Source: Xanthobacteraceae bacterium (lineage in GTDB: Bacteria > Pseudomonadota > Alphaproteobacteria > Rhizobiales > Xanthobacteraceae). From it: a stretch of DNA of 9,750 nucleotides. Position 1 is the first letter of the stretch; each line of letters begins with the position of its first letter. The notes under the pieces are model-generated. The model searched no databases, was not told the DNA's origin, and saw only the letters and a list, made by a program, of their open reading frames with translations. The stretch covers positions 1-9,750 of the forward strand of contig JAUSIF010000237.1 of NCBI GenBank assembly GCA_030648135.1, read 5' to 3'. Below, in pieces: positions 1 to 7,502 of this stretch. A program made the translations under genes and the position numbers.

Positions 1-847
1 TCGGCTCGCCGAATTGCTTGCGCTCGTGCACATAGGGCATGACCAGGTCGAGCGCCGCCTGCATGATGCCCAAGGGCCCCGCCGCCAGCACCACCCGCTC
101 GTAATCAAGGCCCGACATCAGCACCTTCACCCCCTCGCCCACCTTGCCGAGCACGTTTTCCGCCGGCACCTCGCAATCCTGGAACACCAGCTCGCAAGTG
201 TCGGAGCCGCGCATGCCTAGCTTGTCGAGCTTCTGGGCGGTGGAAAAACCCTTCATGCCCTTTTCGATCAGGAATGCCGTGATGCCGCGCGCGCCCGCGC
301 CGGCGTCGGTCTTGGCATAGACCACCAGCGTCTCCGCTTCCGGCCCGTTGGTGATCCACATCTTGGTGCCGTTCAGCACATAGCGCTCGCCCTTCTTGTC
401 GGCGCGTGTCTTCATCGACACCACGTCGGAGCCAGCACCTGACTCCGACATGGCGAGCGCGCCCACGTGCTCGCCCGCGATCAGCTTCGGCAGATATTTC
501 CGCTTCTGCGCTTCGCTGCCGTTGCGGCGGATCTGGTTGACGCAGAGATTGGAATGCGCGCCATAGGAAAGCCCGACCGAAGCGGAAGCCCGGCTCACCT
601 CCTCCATCGCCACGCAATGTTCGAGATAGCCCAAGCCCGCGCCGCCCCATTCCTCCTCGACCGTGATGCCGTGCAGGCCGAGCGCGCCGAGCTTCGGCCA
701 CAGCTCGCGCGGGAATTTGTTGCTGCGGTCGATTTCGGCGGCGCTGGGCGCGATCTCTTCGGCGGCGAAAGTCCGCACGCTGTCGCGCAGGAGATCGGCG
801 GTCTCGCCGAGACCGAAATCGAGACCGCGAACATCATTGGCGGCCAT
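1..847 (-). CDS. ivd: Isovaleryl-CoA dehydrogenase, C-terminus cut by left window edge
   Basis: FAD-dependent acyl-CoA dehydrogenase that oxidises isovaleryl-CoA to 3-methylcrotonyl-CoA in leucine breakdown, passing electrons to electron-transfer flavoprotein in the cytoplasm. The visible 282 residues hold the N-terminal helical domain (about 12-125), the middle beta domain with ALAMSESGAGSDVVSMK (130-146) and WITNG (164-168), and the start of the C-terminal domain. MSGLDYERVVLAAGPLG (244-260) is typical of the isovaleryl-CoA branch, where the catalytic base is a glutamate at this early site, here E250, not the later site used by other acyl-CoA dehydrogenases. The family is about 390 residues, so roughly 105-110 are missing. 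The ATG at 845-847 follows a good GGGAGG ribosome site. It lies 22 bases after the thioesterase gene on the same strand, suggesting an operon. A general short/branched-chain acyl-CoA dehydrogenase is possible but less likely. Confidence 0.9.
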   Translation of the reverse strand, partial: MAANDVRGLDFGLGETADLLRDSVRTFAAEEIAPSAAEIDRSNKFPRELWPKLGALGLHGITVEEEWGGAGLGYLEHCVAMEEVSRASASVGLSYGAHSNLCVNQIRRNGSEAQKRKYLPKLIAGEHVGALAMSESGAGSDVVSMKTRADKKGERYVLNGTKMWITNGPEAETLVVYAKTDAGAGARGITAFLIEKGMKGFSTAQKLDKLGMRGSDTCELVFQDCEVPAENVLGKVGEGVKVLMSGLDYERVVLAAGPLGIMQAALDLVMPYVHERKQFGEP

Positions 848-869
848 CGCCCCCTCCCTTATCACCGGT

Positions 870-1334
870 TCAGCCCACCGGTTGATCCGGCTTGCCTTCC
901 AGGCACATATAGGTCGCGAGCATGCGTGCCACCGGCTGCTGCTTGCCGTCGCGCATCGCCTGCACGTCGCATTCGACGACGCTCAGCGTCCGGCCCGCCT
1001 TGATGACCGTGCCGCGGGCGATGAAAAGCTCGCCCTCCGCCGCACCCAGCAGATTGACCTTGTATTCGACCCCGAGCACCGAGGAGCCGGCCGGCATCAG
1101 CGAGAACGCCGCGTAGCCGGCGGCATTGGCGGCGATGGTGGTGACGACGCCGCCGTGGAGATAGCCGTGTTGTTGGCAGAGGTCGGCGCGGAACGGCAGC
1201 TCGACTTCGCAGCGGCCGGGCGAGAGCGCGCGGATGCGGCCGCCGATCGTTTCCATGAAGGTCTGGCGCGCGAAGCTTTCGCGCACCTTCGCCTCCCAGT
1301 CGGGATCGCGCGGCTCGAGCTTGGCGCCTGCCAT
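870..1334 (-). CDS. PaaI-like hotdog-fold acyl-CoA thioesterase
   Basis: A 154-residue single hotdog-domain protein expected to hydrolyse an acyl- or aryl-CoA thioester in the cytoplasm; the substrate cannot be read from sequence. The diagnostic stretch is QQHGYLHGGVVTTIAANAAG (54-73): the H-G-G at 60-62 opens the long hotdog helix and is the usual PaaI signature. LGVEYKVNLL (87-96) matches the following beta strand. Length is normal for the family. The ATG at 1332-1334 has a purine-rich GGGGGACGAGG site upstream. It is co-directional with isovaleryl-CoA dehydrogenase 22 bases downstream, so it may release CoA from branched-chain acyl-CoA intermediates; that role is inference from position. 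The preceding cyclic-di-GMP gene ends 64 bases upstream, a gap that contains a promoter-like element, so the thioesterase probably starts its own transcript. Confidence 0.85.
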   Translation of the reverse strand: MAGAKLEPRDPDWEAKVRESFARQTFMETIGGRIRALSPGRCEVELPFRADLCQQHGYLHGGVVTTIAANAAGYAAFSLMPAGSSVLGVEYKVNLLGAAEGELFIARGTVIKAGRTLSVVECDVQAMRDGKQQPVARMLATYMCLEGKPDQPVG

Positions 1335-1359
1335 GATCCTCGTCCCCCGTTCGGGAACT

Positions 1360-1387
1360 AGGGTAGATCGAAAGCGGCGAAGGTCAA
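1360..1387 (-). promoter_or_regulatory. Possible sigma70-type promoter of the thioesterase/ivd operon
   Basis: On the minus strand TTGACC (1382-1387) is followed after 16 bases by TACCCT (1360-1365). The -35 box is close to consensus and the -10 box weak. It lies in the 64-base gap ahead of the thioesterase gene. The short dyad GTTCGGGAAC (1349-1358) lies just downstream of the -10 box, where a repressor could act. Prediction only. Confidence 0.35.
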
Positions 1388-1398
1388 TCGATCGCGGT

Positions 1399-3645
1399 CT
1401 AGCCGGTGGCGAGGCGGACCGCCCGCTCGCCGGGGCGCGCGAGCTGCCGGGGCTCGATCAATTCCGCGATGCGCTCGGCATCGACCGGCGGCGAGAACAG
1501 ATAGCCCTGCACCTGGTGGCAGCCGGCCGCGCGCACGAAACGGTGCTGCTCGCCGGTCTCCACGCCCTCCGCGGTCACCGCCAGGCTGAGCGCACGGCCG
1601 AGCCGCGCCACGCACTCGACGATGGCGGCGGCGTCCTCGGTGACGCCGAGGTTCTGCACGAACGACTTGTCGATCTTGATCTTGTCGACCGGGAAGCGGC
1701 GCAGATAGCCGAGCGAGCTGTAACCGGTGCCGAAGTCGTCGAGCACGATGCGGATTCCGATGCGGCGCAGCTCAGCCAGCTCGCCGAGCGCTTCCGGGGT
1801 CGCGCCCAGCAGCATGCCCTCGGTGATCTCGAGCTCGAGCCGGCGCGGATCGAAGCCGGTGTCGGCGAGCACGCGGGCGAGCCGTTCGGCCACTTTCGAT
1901 TGGCGGAAGTTCAACGGCGACAGATTGACCGCGAGCGACAGCCCGGGCCATTCGGCGGCCTGCGCGCAGGCCCGCCGCAACACCCATTCGTCGAGCTTGA
2001 CCACGAGCCCCGAGCGCTCGGCCACCGGGATGAATTCGGACGGCGGCACCACGCCCCGCTCCGGATGGTTCCAGCGCACCAGCGCCTCGACGCCAACGAC
2101 GCGTTCCCCGTCGGCGGCATAGAGCGGCTGAAACTTGACCGCCAACTCGTCGTTGGCGAGCGCGCGGGAAAGTTCGCGCTCGATGCTGGAGCGTTTATGC
2201 AGGACCTCTTCATAGCCAGGCTCGAACAGGCGGTGGGCGCCGCGCGCCTCGGCCTTGGCGCAGTAGAGCGCGATGTCGGCGCGGCGCACGAGTTGTTCGG
2301 CCTCATGGGCGTCTTCGGGCGCGACCGCGACGCCGGTGGTGACGCCGATATGGAGAAGCTGGCCGCCGGCGGGAATCGGCAGACGCATGCATTCGGCGAC
2401 GCTCCGGCATAGGGTGGAAATCTCCCCTTTGCCCTCGCCGACCGGGACCAACAGTGCGAACTCGTCGCCGCCGAAGCGCACCACCATGCCGTTCTCGCCC
2501 ACGACCGTGGTCAGGCGATCTCCGATCGCGAACAGCATTTCGTCGCCGACCGCATGACCGAGCGTATCGTTGATGTCCTTGAAGTCGTCGAGATCAATCA
2601 GGAACAATGCGAGACGCCGATCCGCACGTACCTCGACGAGCCGTTGTGCGAGCGTCTCCAGCAGCAACACGCGGTTGGCGAGACCGGTGAGCGGATCGCG
2701 GAAGGCAAGCTCGGTCGCCCGCCGCTCGCTTTGAGCGAGCTGTGCGGTCGTCTTGCGCAGATACAGCAGCACCACTACGGCGACCAGGCCGATCAGCGCG
2801 GCGATCGCGAACAGCGCCGGCATCAGCCGCTTGAGCATGGCCGCGCCCGGTTTTAGCGGCGTCCACACCAGCCAGGCGGGCATATCGTCCGCTCCCAGCA
2901 GAATTTCGAGCGCGATCTGTTCCTGGCCCGACGGCAGGCTTTCGGAGAGTCCAAGATCGCCGATCTGCAGATCGTGCGCGAGTTCGCGCAACAACTGACC
3001 GTCCAAGAAAGCGACGCTCACCGCGGTCGCCGGCGCGAAACCGCGCACGGCGGCGCGGTTGATATTCGGTACGATGCTGATGACGCCGACGAGCGCCGGC
3101 CGATCTTCGATGCGGCGAAACACCGTCTTGAACTTCGGCTCCGGCGGCGGTTCGGCCTCTCCCAGCTCGCCCGACTTGGCATAGGCCATGGCGTCCTTGA
3201 CGTAGGCGATAGCGACCTCGGTGACGATCGGATCGATCTGCATCCGCACCCGTTCGTATGCCTTCGCATCGACGAGGACACCGTCGACCGCGCTGTAGAC
3301 CGGCCGTCCGACGAAATCGAGGATGAAGGAACCGTCATGGCCGCTGTTGTCGTGCAATCTCGCGCCGAAATGGCGATGGATCCAGGTCGGATCGAGCTTG
3401 TTGACGATGCGGTCGACCGCCTCGTCCCAGTGCGCCAACGAGGCCAGGTCTTGCCGCATCTTCATTTGCAGCGCAGCAAGCCCCCCGCGCGCGAGTTCCA
3501 TCTCGCGTTTCGCGCCGTCCTGATCGACCCGGTTGGCGACCAGCACCGAAAAGCCGAGCAACGCCGCGATGGCCACGGCCACGAGCGTGCCGACGACGAC
3601 AAGCATACGGTCGCCGAGCCGATGTCGCTGCAAGCGGCTCCTCAT
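1399..3645 (-). CDS. Membrane-bound CHASE4-GGDEF-EAL cyclic-di-GMP synthase/phosphodiesterase
   Basis: Predicted inner-membrane sensor enzyme of 748 residues that makes and/or degrades cyclic-di-GMP. Order: transmembrane helix 1 (about 14-37), a periplasmic region with LAHWDEAVD (70-78) typical of CHASE4, transmembrane helix 2 (about 275-296), GGDEF domain (about 312-470), EAL domain (about 485-740). The GGDEF domain keeps FKDINDTLGH and an intact RFGGDEF (GGDEF at 392-396), so cyclase activity is possible. The RxxD inhibitory site expected five residues upstream is GENG. The EAL domain keeps EALVRW (520-525), ELEITEG, DDFGTGYSS (636-644), KIDKSF, EGVET (693-697) and QGYLFSP, so phosphodiesterase activity is likely. 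I chose the ATG at 3643-3645, preceded by GGGGCGGG. A GTG at 3688-3690 would add 15 residues but lacks a ribosome site. The neighbours give no clue to the signal sensed. Confidence 0.92.
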   Translation of the reverse strand: MRSRLQRHRLGDRMLVVVGTLVAVAIAALLGFSVLVANRVDQDGAKREMELARGGLAALQMKMRQDLASLAHWDEAVDRIVNKLDPTWIHRHFGARLHDNSGHDGSFILDFVGRPVYSAVDGVLVDAKAYERVRMQIDPIVTEVAIAYVKDAMAYAKSGELGEAEPPPEPKFKTVFRRIEDRPALVGVISIVPNINRAAVRGFAPATAVSVAFLDGQLLRELAHDLQIGDLGLSESLPSGQEQIALEILLGADDMPAWLVWTPLKPGAAMLKRLMPALFAIAALIGLVAVVVLLYLRKTTAQLAQSERRATELAFRDPLTGLANRVLLLETLAQRLVEVRADRRLALFLIDLDDFKDINDTLGHAVGDEMLFAIGDRLTTVVGENGMVVRFGGDEFALLVPVGEGKGEISTLCRSVAECMRLPIPAGGQLLHIGVTTGVAVAPEDAHEAEQLVRRADIALYCAKAEARGAHRLFEPGYEEVLHKRSSIERELSRALANDELAVKFQPLYAADGERVVGVEALVRWNHPERGVVPPSEFIPVAERSGLVVKLDEWVLRRACAQAAEWPGLSLAVNLSPLNFRQSKVAERLARVLADTGFDPRRLELEITEGMLLGATPEALGELAELRRIGIRIVLDDFGTGYSSLGYLRRFPVDKIKIDKSFVQNLGVTEDAAAIVECVARLGRALSLAVTAEGVETGEQHRFVRAAGCHQVQGYLFSPPVDAERIAELIEPRQLARPGERAVRLATG

Positions 3646-3776
3646 GGTTTCCCGCCCCTTGGTAAGCGCAAAACCATAGGTCCTAAGCACTTAACCGGAG
3701 TTCAGTGCCGGGCGGCGTTCAGGGGCGAGAGTCAATGCTCGGTGAATCTACATGGGGTAAGTTTACGCAACGCTCT

Positions 3777-3813
3777 GAAATCGCCGCCGATTCGGCGCCG
3801 GCCCGCCGGTTTC
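3777..3813. repeat. GC-rich inverted repeats between mgtE and the GGDEF-EAL gene
   Basis: Nested dyads: outer arms GAAATCG and CGGTTTC (with one G-T pair), enclosing CGCCG-ATT-CGGCG (3785-3797) and CCGG-CCCG-CCGG. They lie 46-82 bases past the mgtE stop in a 213-base spacer, so they could end the mgtE transcript, but no T-run follows on the minus strand. Another perfect palindrome, CGTCCGGACG (3846-3855), is 3 bases past the mgtE stop. The rest of the spacer (3646-3858) shows no gene and no convincing promoter. Confidence 0.35.
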
Positions 3814-3858
3814 GTTAAGGGAGCGTCCACCACGATAACCAAAGCCGTCCGGACGATC

Positions 3859-5274
3859 TCAATTCAGCCCGAACCACCAGCTCGCCAGCCCCAGAAAAGC
3901 GAAAAACCCGACCACATCGGTCACCGTGGTGACGAACGGGCTCGAGGCCACCGCCGGATCGACCCGCAGCCGTCGCATGGTCAATGGAATTAAAATCCCG
4001 CCGAGGGCGGCGGCGATGAGATTGATCAGCATGGCGAGCCCGATGACGATCCCGAGGTCGGGCACGCGGAACCAGGCCACCGCCACCACTCCCATGATCA
4101 CCGCGAAGGCGAGGCCGTTGAGCAGCCCGACCATGAGCTCGCGGCCGATCACCCGCCACGCATTGTTCGGCCCCAGCTCGCGGGTCGCGAGCGCGCGCAC
4201 CGCCACGGTCATGGTCTGGGTGGTGGCGTTGCCGCCCTGGCTCGCCACCACCGGCATCAGCACCGCGAGCGCCACCATCTTCTGCAATGGCCCCTCGAAC
4301 AGGCCGATCACGGCGGAGGCCAGGATCGCCGTGACCAGATTGACCGCCAGCCACGAGAAGCGGCCGCGGGCGATGGACCAGACGCTGTCCGAAATCTGCT
4401 CGTCCGACGCCACGCCGCCGAGCGCCTTGATGTCCTCGGTCGCTTCTTCCTCGATGACGTCGATGACGTCGTCGGCGGTGAGCACGCCCAGAAGATGGCC
4501 GGCGGCGTCGACCACCGGCGCCGACACCAGGTTGTAGCGCTCGAACAGCCGGGCCGCTTCTTCCTGATCGTCGGTCGCGCGAATGACGTGGAAATCTTCT
4601 TTGAGAATTTCCGCGATCTTGACCGGCCGCTGGCTGCGCAACAGCCGGTCGAGCCCGACCGTGCCGGTCAATAGATAAGCCGCATCGACCACGAACAGCT
4701 CGTAAAAGGAATCGGGCAGATCGGAATTCTTGCGCAGATGGTCGATCGCGTTGCCCACCGTCCAGTCGGGAGGAACCGCGACATATTCGACCTGCATGCG
4801 CCGGCCGGCGCTCTCCTCCGGGTAGCGCAGGCTGCGCTCAAGCGCGGCCCGCGCCGGCACCGGTAATCGACCGAGAATTTCGACCTGCTTCGCCTCCGGC
4901 AGATCCTTCAGGATATAGACGGCGTCGTCGGAATCGATCTCGCGCACGCCCTCGGCCACGGTCGGCGCCGGTAGATCGGCAAGAATCTCCTCGCGCACCG
5001 CATCGTCGACCTCGGTGAGAGCGGTGAAATCGAAGTCCTTGCCGAGCAGATCGACCAGGCGCGGCCGTTCGTCGGGCTCGAGCGCGGTGATGAGCTCGCC
5101 CATATCCGACTCGTGCAGTTTGCCCGCCAGCGCGCGCAAGCGTTCGGCGTCGTTCTCCACGATCACCGCCGAGACGACAGCGATGAATCGCGGCGCCACG
5201 GCGCCTTGAGCGTTGCGGAACCTCGGCCGCGGCGCTGCCTTCGGCGTGTCGGGATGGACGATTCCCTCGCTCAT
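3859..5274 (-). CDS. mgtE: Magnesium transporter MgtE
   Basis: Homodimeric Mg2+ channel of the inner membrane, gated by cytoplasmic Mg2+. The 471 residues show the complete layout: MgtE N domain (about 35-150, all-helical, rich in LP and E/D), YPEESAGRRM (151-160) at its end, two CBS domains (about 155-215 and 220-280), a plug-helix region around ADDVIDVIEEEATEDI (267-282), then a five-helix membrane domain (about 305-470). The pore motif MPVVASQGGNATTQT (340-354) and DPAVASSPFVTTVTDVVG (439-456) are present. D453 matches the conserved Asp that binds Mg2+ in the pore. The acidic linker fits Mg2+-dependent gating. The ATG at 5272-5274 has GGAGG seven bases upstream. It diverges from a deacetylase gene across 62 bases, too short for an M-box Mg2+ riboswitch, so control is probably at the protein level. 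Confidence 0.95.
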   Translation of the reverse strand: MSEGIVHPDTPKAAPRPRFRNAQGAVAPRFIAVVSAVIVENDAERLRALAGKLHESDMGELITALEPDERPRLVDLLGKDFDFTALTEVDDAVREEILADLPAPTVAEGVREIDSDDAVYILKDLPEAKQVEILGRLPVPARAALERSLRYPEESAGRRMQVEYVAVPPDWTVGNAIDHLRKNSDLPDSFYELFVVDAAYLLTGTVGLDRLLRSQRPVKIAEILKEDFHVIRATDDQEEAARLFERYNLVSAPVVDAAGHLLGVLTADDVIDVIEEEATEDIKALGGVASDEQISDSVWSIARGRFSWLAVNLVTAILASAVIGLFEGPLQKMVALAVLMPVVASQGGNATTQTMTVAVRALATRELGPNNAWRVIGRELMVGLLNGLAFAVIMGVVAVAWFRVPDLGIVIGLAMLINLIAAALGGILIPLTMRRLRVDPAVASSPFVTTVTDVVGFFAFLGLASWWFGLN

Positions 5275-5336
5275 GGCGGGCCTCCATCATTCGCGGGATT
5301 GATTGGGAGACGCGACGGTTCTAGGCAGGAGACGCA

Positions 5337-6149
5337 ATGAACGCAATCGAAACGCCATCATTTCCGGCGAGACTCGACTGCATGCGCCACCTCGTTGGTG
5401 CGGTCCTCGCTCTCCTTCTCCTCACCCTTGCGACCAGCGCCGAAGCGGCGTCCTGCCGCGGCCGGACCGACGCGCTCGGCACCGCCCGCGTGCTCGCGCT
5501 CGATCCGCGCGGGGTGCGGGTTGGGACCAAGCATTTTCCGCGCACCCTCGACCTCGGCCCGCGCGAGCTGGTGCTCACCTTCGACGACGGCCCGGTTCCC
5601 GGCCCGACCGCGATGGTGCTCGATGCGCTCGCGGCCGAATGCGTGAAGGCGACCTTCTTTGTCGTGGGCCGCGAGGCCGAGGCCCATCCCGGTCTGGTGC
5701 GGCGGATGGTGGCGGAGGGCCACACCGTCGCCCACCACTCCATGACCCATCCGATGACGCTCGCCGGCCTGCCCTATGAGCGGGCGGTGGCCGATATCGA
5801 GCGCGGCATCGCCGCGGTCGAACGCGCGGCCCATGGCGACAGCCGCGCGGCACGGGTGCCGTTCTTCCGTTTTCCGGGCTTCGGCCATTCGCCGGCGCTG
5901 CTCGCCTATATGGAGGCCAAGGGCTTCGCGGTGTTCGGCGCCGATCTATGGGCGAGCGACTGGAATCCGATGTCGCCGCAACAGGAACTTTCCCTCGTGC
6001 TTGGCCGGCTGGAAGCGGTCGGGCGCGGCATCGTGCTATTTCATGATACCCAGCGGCAGACGGCGCTGATGCTGCCCGCCTTGCTCTCCGCCTTGAAGGC
6101 GCGCGGCTGGCGGGTGGTGCACGTGGTGCCCGCCGGACTAACCCGTTGA
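5337..6149 (+). CDS. Exported NodB-type polysaccharide deacetylase (first of tandem pair)
   Basis: Predicted metal-dependent deacetylase of carbohydrate esterase family 4, removing N- or O-acetyl groups from a cell-surface polysaccharide or peptidoglycan. The 270-residue precursor has an export signal whose hydrophobic core is LVGAVLALLLL (19-29), with likely cleavage after AEA near 37. The NodB motifs appear in order: TFDDGP (81-86; catalytic and metal Asp), HSMTHP (134-139; metal His pair), FFRFPGF (176-182), DLWASDW (203-209) and VLFHD (233-237). The ATG at 5337 has AGGAG five bases upstream, leaving 15 residues before a second Met, M16, which also heads a plausible signal peptide but has a poorer ribosome site. 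The mature protein has two cysteines (C40, C102), matched in the downstream paralogue. The substrate is unknown. Confidence 0.88.
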   Translation: MNAIETPSFPARLDCMRHLVGAVLALLLLTLATSAEAASCRGRTDALGTARVLALDPRGVRVGTKHFPRTLDLGPRELVLTFDDGPVPGPTAMVLDALAAECVKATFFVVGREAEAHPGLVRRMVAEGHTVAHHSMTHPMTLAGLPYERAVADIERGIAAVERAAHGDSRAARVPFFRFPGFGHSPALLAYMEAKGFAVFGADLWASDWNPMSPQQELSLVLGRLEAVGRGIVLFHDTQRQTALMLPALLSALKARGWRVVHVVPAGLTR

Positions 6150-6253
6150 GTCGGGTGATCTTTAAGGCACACCATTAAGGTTTCCGTGGGAATCAGCCGG
6201 GCCGGTTGTTCCATCCGCCCCGATGTGCGTTAGGGTTGGGCTTGGGGGGTTCG

Positions 6254-7309
6254 ATGATTCAGCTCCGCGCCGCTATAGCGTTCCTCGCCGGCATGCAGTT
6301 GTCCTGCATGCTGTCGGCTTGGCCGGCGCTGGCGGTCGATTGCCCCGGCAACCCGGACGCGCTCGGCACCTCGCGCACCATTACGGTCGATCCGGCGGCG
6401 CTCGCCCGCGTCGGCGCGATGAATTACCAGCAGACGATGCCGCTCGAGCCGAAGGAGGTCATCCTCACCTTCGACGACGGCCCGTGGCCGCCGACCACCA
6501 TGCGGGCGCTGGAAATCCTGAAATCGCAGTGCGTCAAGGCGACCTTCTTCCTGATCGGGCGCAGCGCGCAGGCATTCGCATCGACGGCGCAGCAGATCGC
6601 CCGCGACGGCCATACCGTCGCGTCCCACAGCCAGAACCATCCTTATTTCAACCGGGTGGCTTATGCCCGCGGCGTGCGCGAGATCGACGACAGTTTTCGC
6701 AGCATTGCCGCTGCGCTGGAGCCGGCCGGGTTCAAGCCGGCACCCTTCTTCCGTTTCCCCGGCCTCTTGAGCACCCAAGCCTATGAAAACTATTTGCAGT
6801 CACACGGGATCACATCGGTGAGCACCGATGTGCTGGCGAGCGACTGGTTCCGCCGCTTGCAGAAACACCCGGAGGGCATTCTCGAACGGGCGATCACCCG
6901 GCTCGAGGCGCGCGGCTCGGGCATCTTGCTCCTGCACGACATCAAGCCGGCGACCGTGCTGATGCTCCCTGATCTGCTCAAGGAATTGAAGGAACGCGGC
7001 TACAAGATCGTGCACATGGTGCCGGCCGAAAATGCCGCGCCTCTGATCGCGGCGGCGCCCGAATCATCGGCCCCGGAAACCAAGGCTTCGACGGCGGATA
7101 CTGACAAGCCGAAGTCGGGCAGGCGCCGGATCGCGGCATTGAACGCCGAGTCTCACAAATCCAAGACCGGGAAACGCCGGATCGTGGCTTCAGCGGAGGC
7201 TCGCCAGGCCCGGCACAAGCCGCCTGAGAACGCTTCAAGCTTCAGCGCGACCAAACCGGCGGAAAAATACTGGCCACGGGTGATCGAAAAAGATTCGCAC
7301 GCGATGTAG
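6254..7309 (+). CDS. Exported NodB-type polysaccharide deacetylase with basic C-terminal tail (second of pair)
   Basis: Paralogue of the preceding gene, 351 residues from the ATG at 6254, which has a G-run ribosome site (GGGGGG) just upstream; a TTG at 6206 would extend it but would put the signal sequence inside the chain. Signal peptide about 1-27, ending PALA. NodB motifs: TFDDGP (72-77), HSQNHP (125-130), FFRFPG (165-170), DVLASDW (192-198) and LLLHD (225-229), all catalytic and metal positions kept. C30 and C93 are the only cysteines of the mature chain. Residues after about 258 form an extra region absent from its neighbour: an Ala/Pro/Ser/Thr linker, then a Lys/Arg-rich tail with two similar units, KSGRRRIA (287-294) and KTGKRRIV (304-311). 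The tail may bind an anionic surface polymer; that is inference. The 104 bases before it leave room for its own promoter. Substrate unknown. Confidence 0.88.
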   Translation: MIQLRAAIAFLAGMQLSCMLSAWPALAVDCPGNPDALGTSRTITVDPAALARVGAMNYQQTMPLEPKEVILTFDDGPWPPTTMRALEILKSQCVKATFFLIGRSAQAFASTAQQIARDGHTVASHSQNHPYFNRVAYARGVREIDDSFRSIAAALEPAGFKPAPFFRFPGLLSTQAYENYLQSHGITSVSTDVLASDWFRRLQKHPEGILERAITRLEARGSGILLLHDIKPATVLMLPDLLKELKERGYKIVHMVPAENAAPLIAAAPESSAPETKASTADTDKPKSGRRRIAALNAESHKSKTGKRRIVASAEARQARHKPPENASSFSATKPAEKYWPRVIEKDSHAM

Positions 7310-7330
7310 CCCGGGCGCCCGATAAAACGG

Positions 7331-7350
7331 CGGCGGCCTTGCAGCCGCCG
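7331..7350 (-). terminator. Rho-independent terminator of tRNA-Leu, possibly two-way
   Basis: A perfect 7-bp GC stem, CGGCGGC/GCCGCCG, with a 6-base loop (7338-7343). On the minus strand it is followed by TTTTAT and lies 23 bases past the tRNA 3' end, a good intrinsic terminator. On the plus strand it lies about 20 bases past the second deacetylase and is followed only by GTTTCAATTC, so it would work less well in that direction. Confidence 0.75.
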
Positions 7351-7373
7351 GTTTCAATTCGTTATTGTTGGGA

Positions 7374-7458
7374 TGGTGCGGTCGAGAGGACTCGAACCTC
7401 CATGGGTTGCCCCGCTAGCACCTCAAGCTAGTGTGTCTACCAGTTCCACCACGACCGC
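7374..7458 (-). tRNA. tRNA-Leu(GAG)
   Basis: Read on the minus strand this is a full class II tRNA of 85 bases including an encoded 3' CCA. Acceptor stem GCGGTCG pairs with CGACCGC, followed by discriminator A and CCA. The anticodon stem CTAGC/GCTAG encloses the loop TTGAGGT, giving anticodon GAG (plus-strand 7422-7424), which reads the leucine codons CUC and CUU. A long variable arm (GGGGCAACCC region) and a T arm with loop TTCGAGT follow. The long variable arm and discriminator A agree with leucine identity. The gene lies 84 bases past the co-directional SpoA-protein gene and has its own terminator. Confidence 0.97.
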
Positions 7459-7469
7459 TGGAAGCATGC

Positions 7470-7491
7470 GCGGGCCGAGTGCTTGGCCCGC
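7470..7491. repeat. Hairpin between SpoA-protein gene and tRNA-Leu
   Basis: GCGGGCC (7470-7476) and GGCCCGC (7485-7491) form a perfect 7-bp stem with an 8-base loop. It starts 11 bases upstream of the tRNA 5' end. No T-run follows on either strand, so it is not a clear intrinsic terminator. It could be a leader structure near the tRNA processing site. Confidence 0.45.
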
Positions 7492-7502
7492 AAGCGGTTC
7501 CG

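Noticed and set aside
1234..2412. A 392-codon plus-strand open frame, and another of 339 codons at 2974-3993, antisense to the GGDEF-EAL gene.
   Set aside because: Both are low-complexity Arg/Ala/His-rich translations without recognisable domains, opposite a gene whose own protein is fully recognisable. Long antisense frames are expected at this GC content.
3643..3690. Longer start (GTG at 3688-3690) for the CHASE4-GGDEF-EAL protein.
   Set aside because: No ribosome site precedes it. The ATG at 3643-3645 has a G-rich site and places the first transmembrane helix near the N-terminus.
5275..5336. Mg2+-sensing M-box riboswitch ahead of mgtE.
   Set aside because: The divergent spacer is only 62 bases, far shorter than an M-box, and shows no matching structure.
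6162..6178. Two TTAAGG copies between the deacetylases, resembling a CtrA box.
   Set aside because: The TTAA half sites are 9 bases apart, not 7, so the spacing does not match.
6206..6256. TTG start at 6206 for the second deacetylase.
   Set aside because: It would put 16 residues before the signal peptide. The ATG at 6254 has a G-rich ribosome site and gives a normal signal peptide.
7374..7458. tRNA-Leu as an attachment site for an integrated element.
   Set aside because: No integrase, no duplicated tRNA 3' end and no shift in base composition is visible; flanking genes are ordinary.
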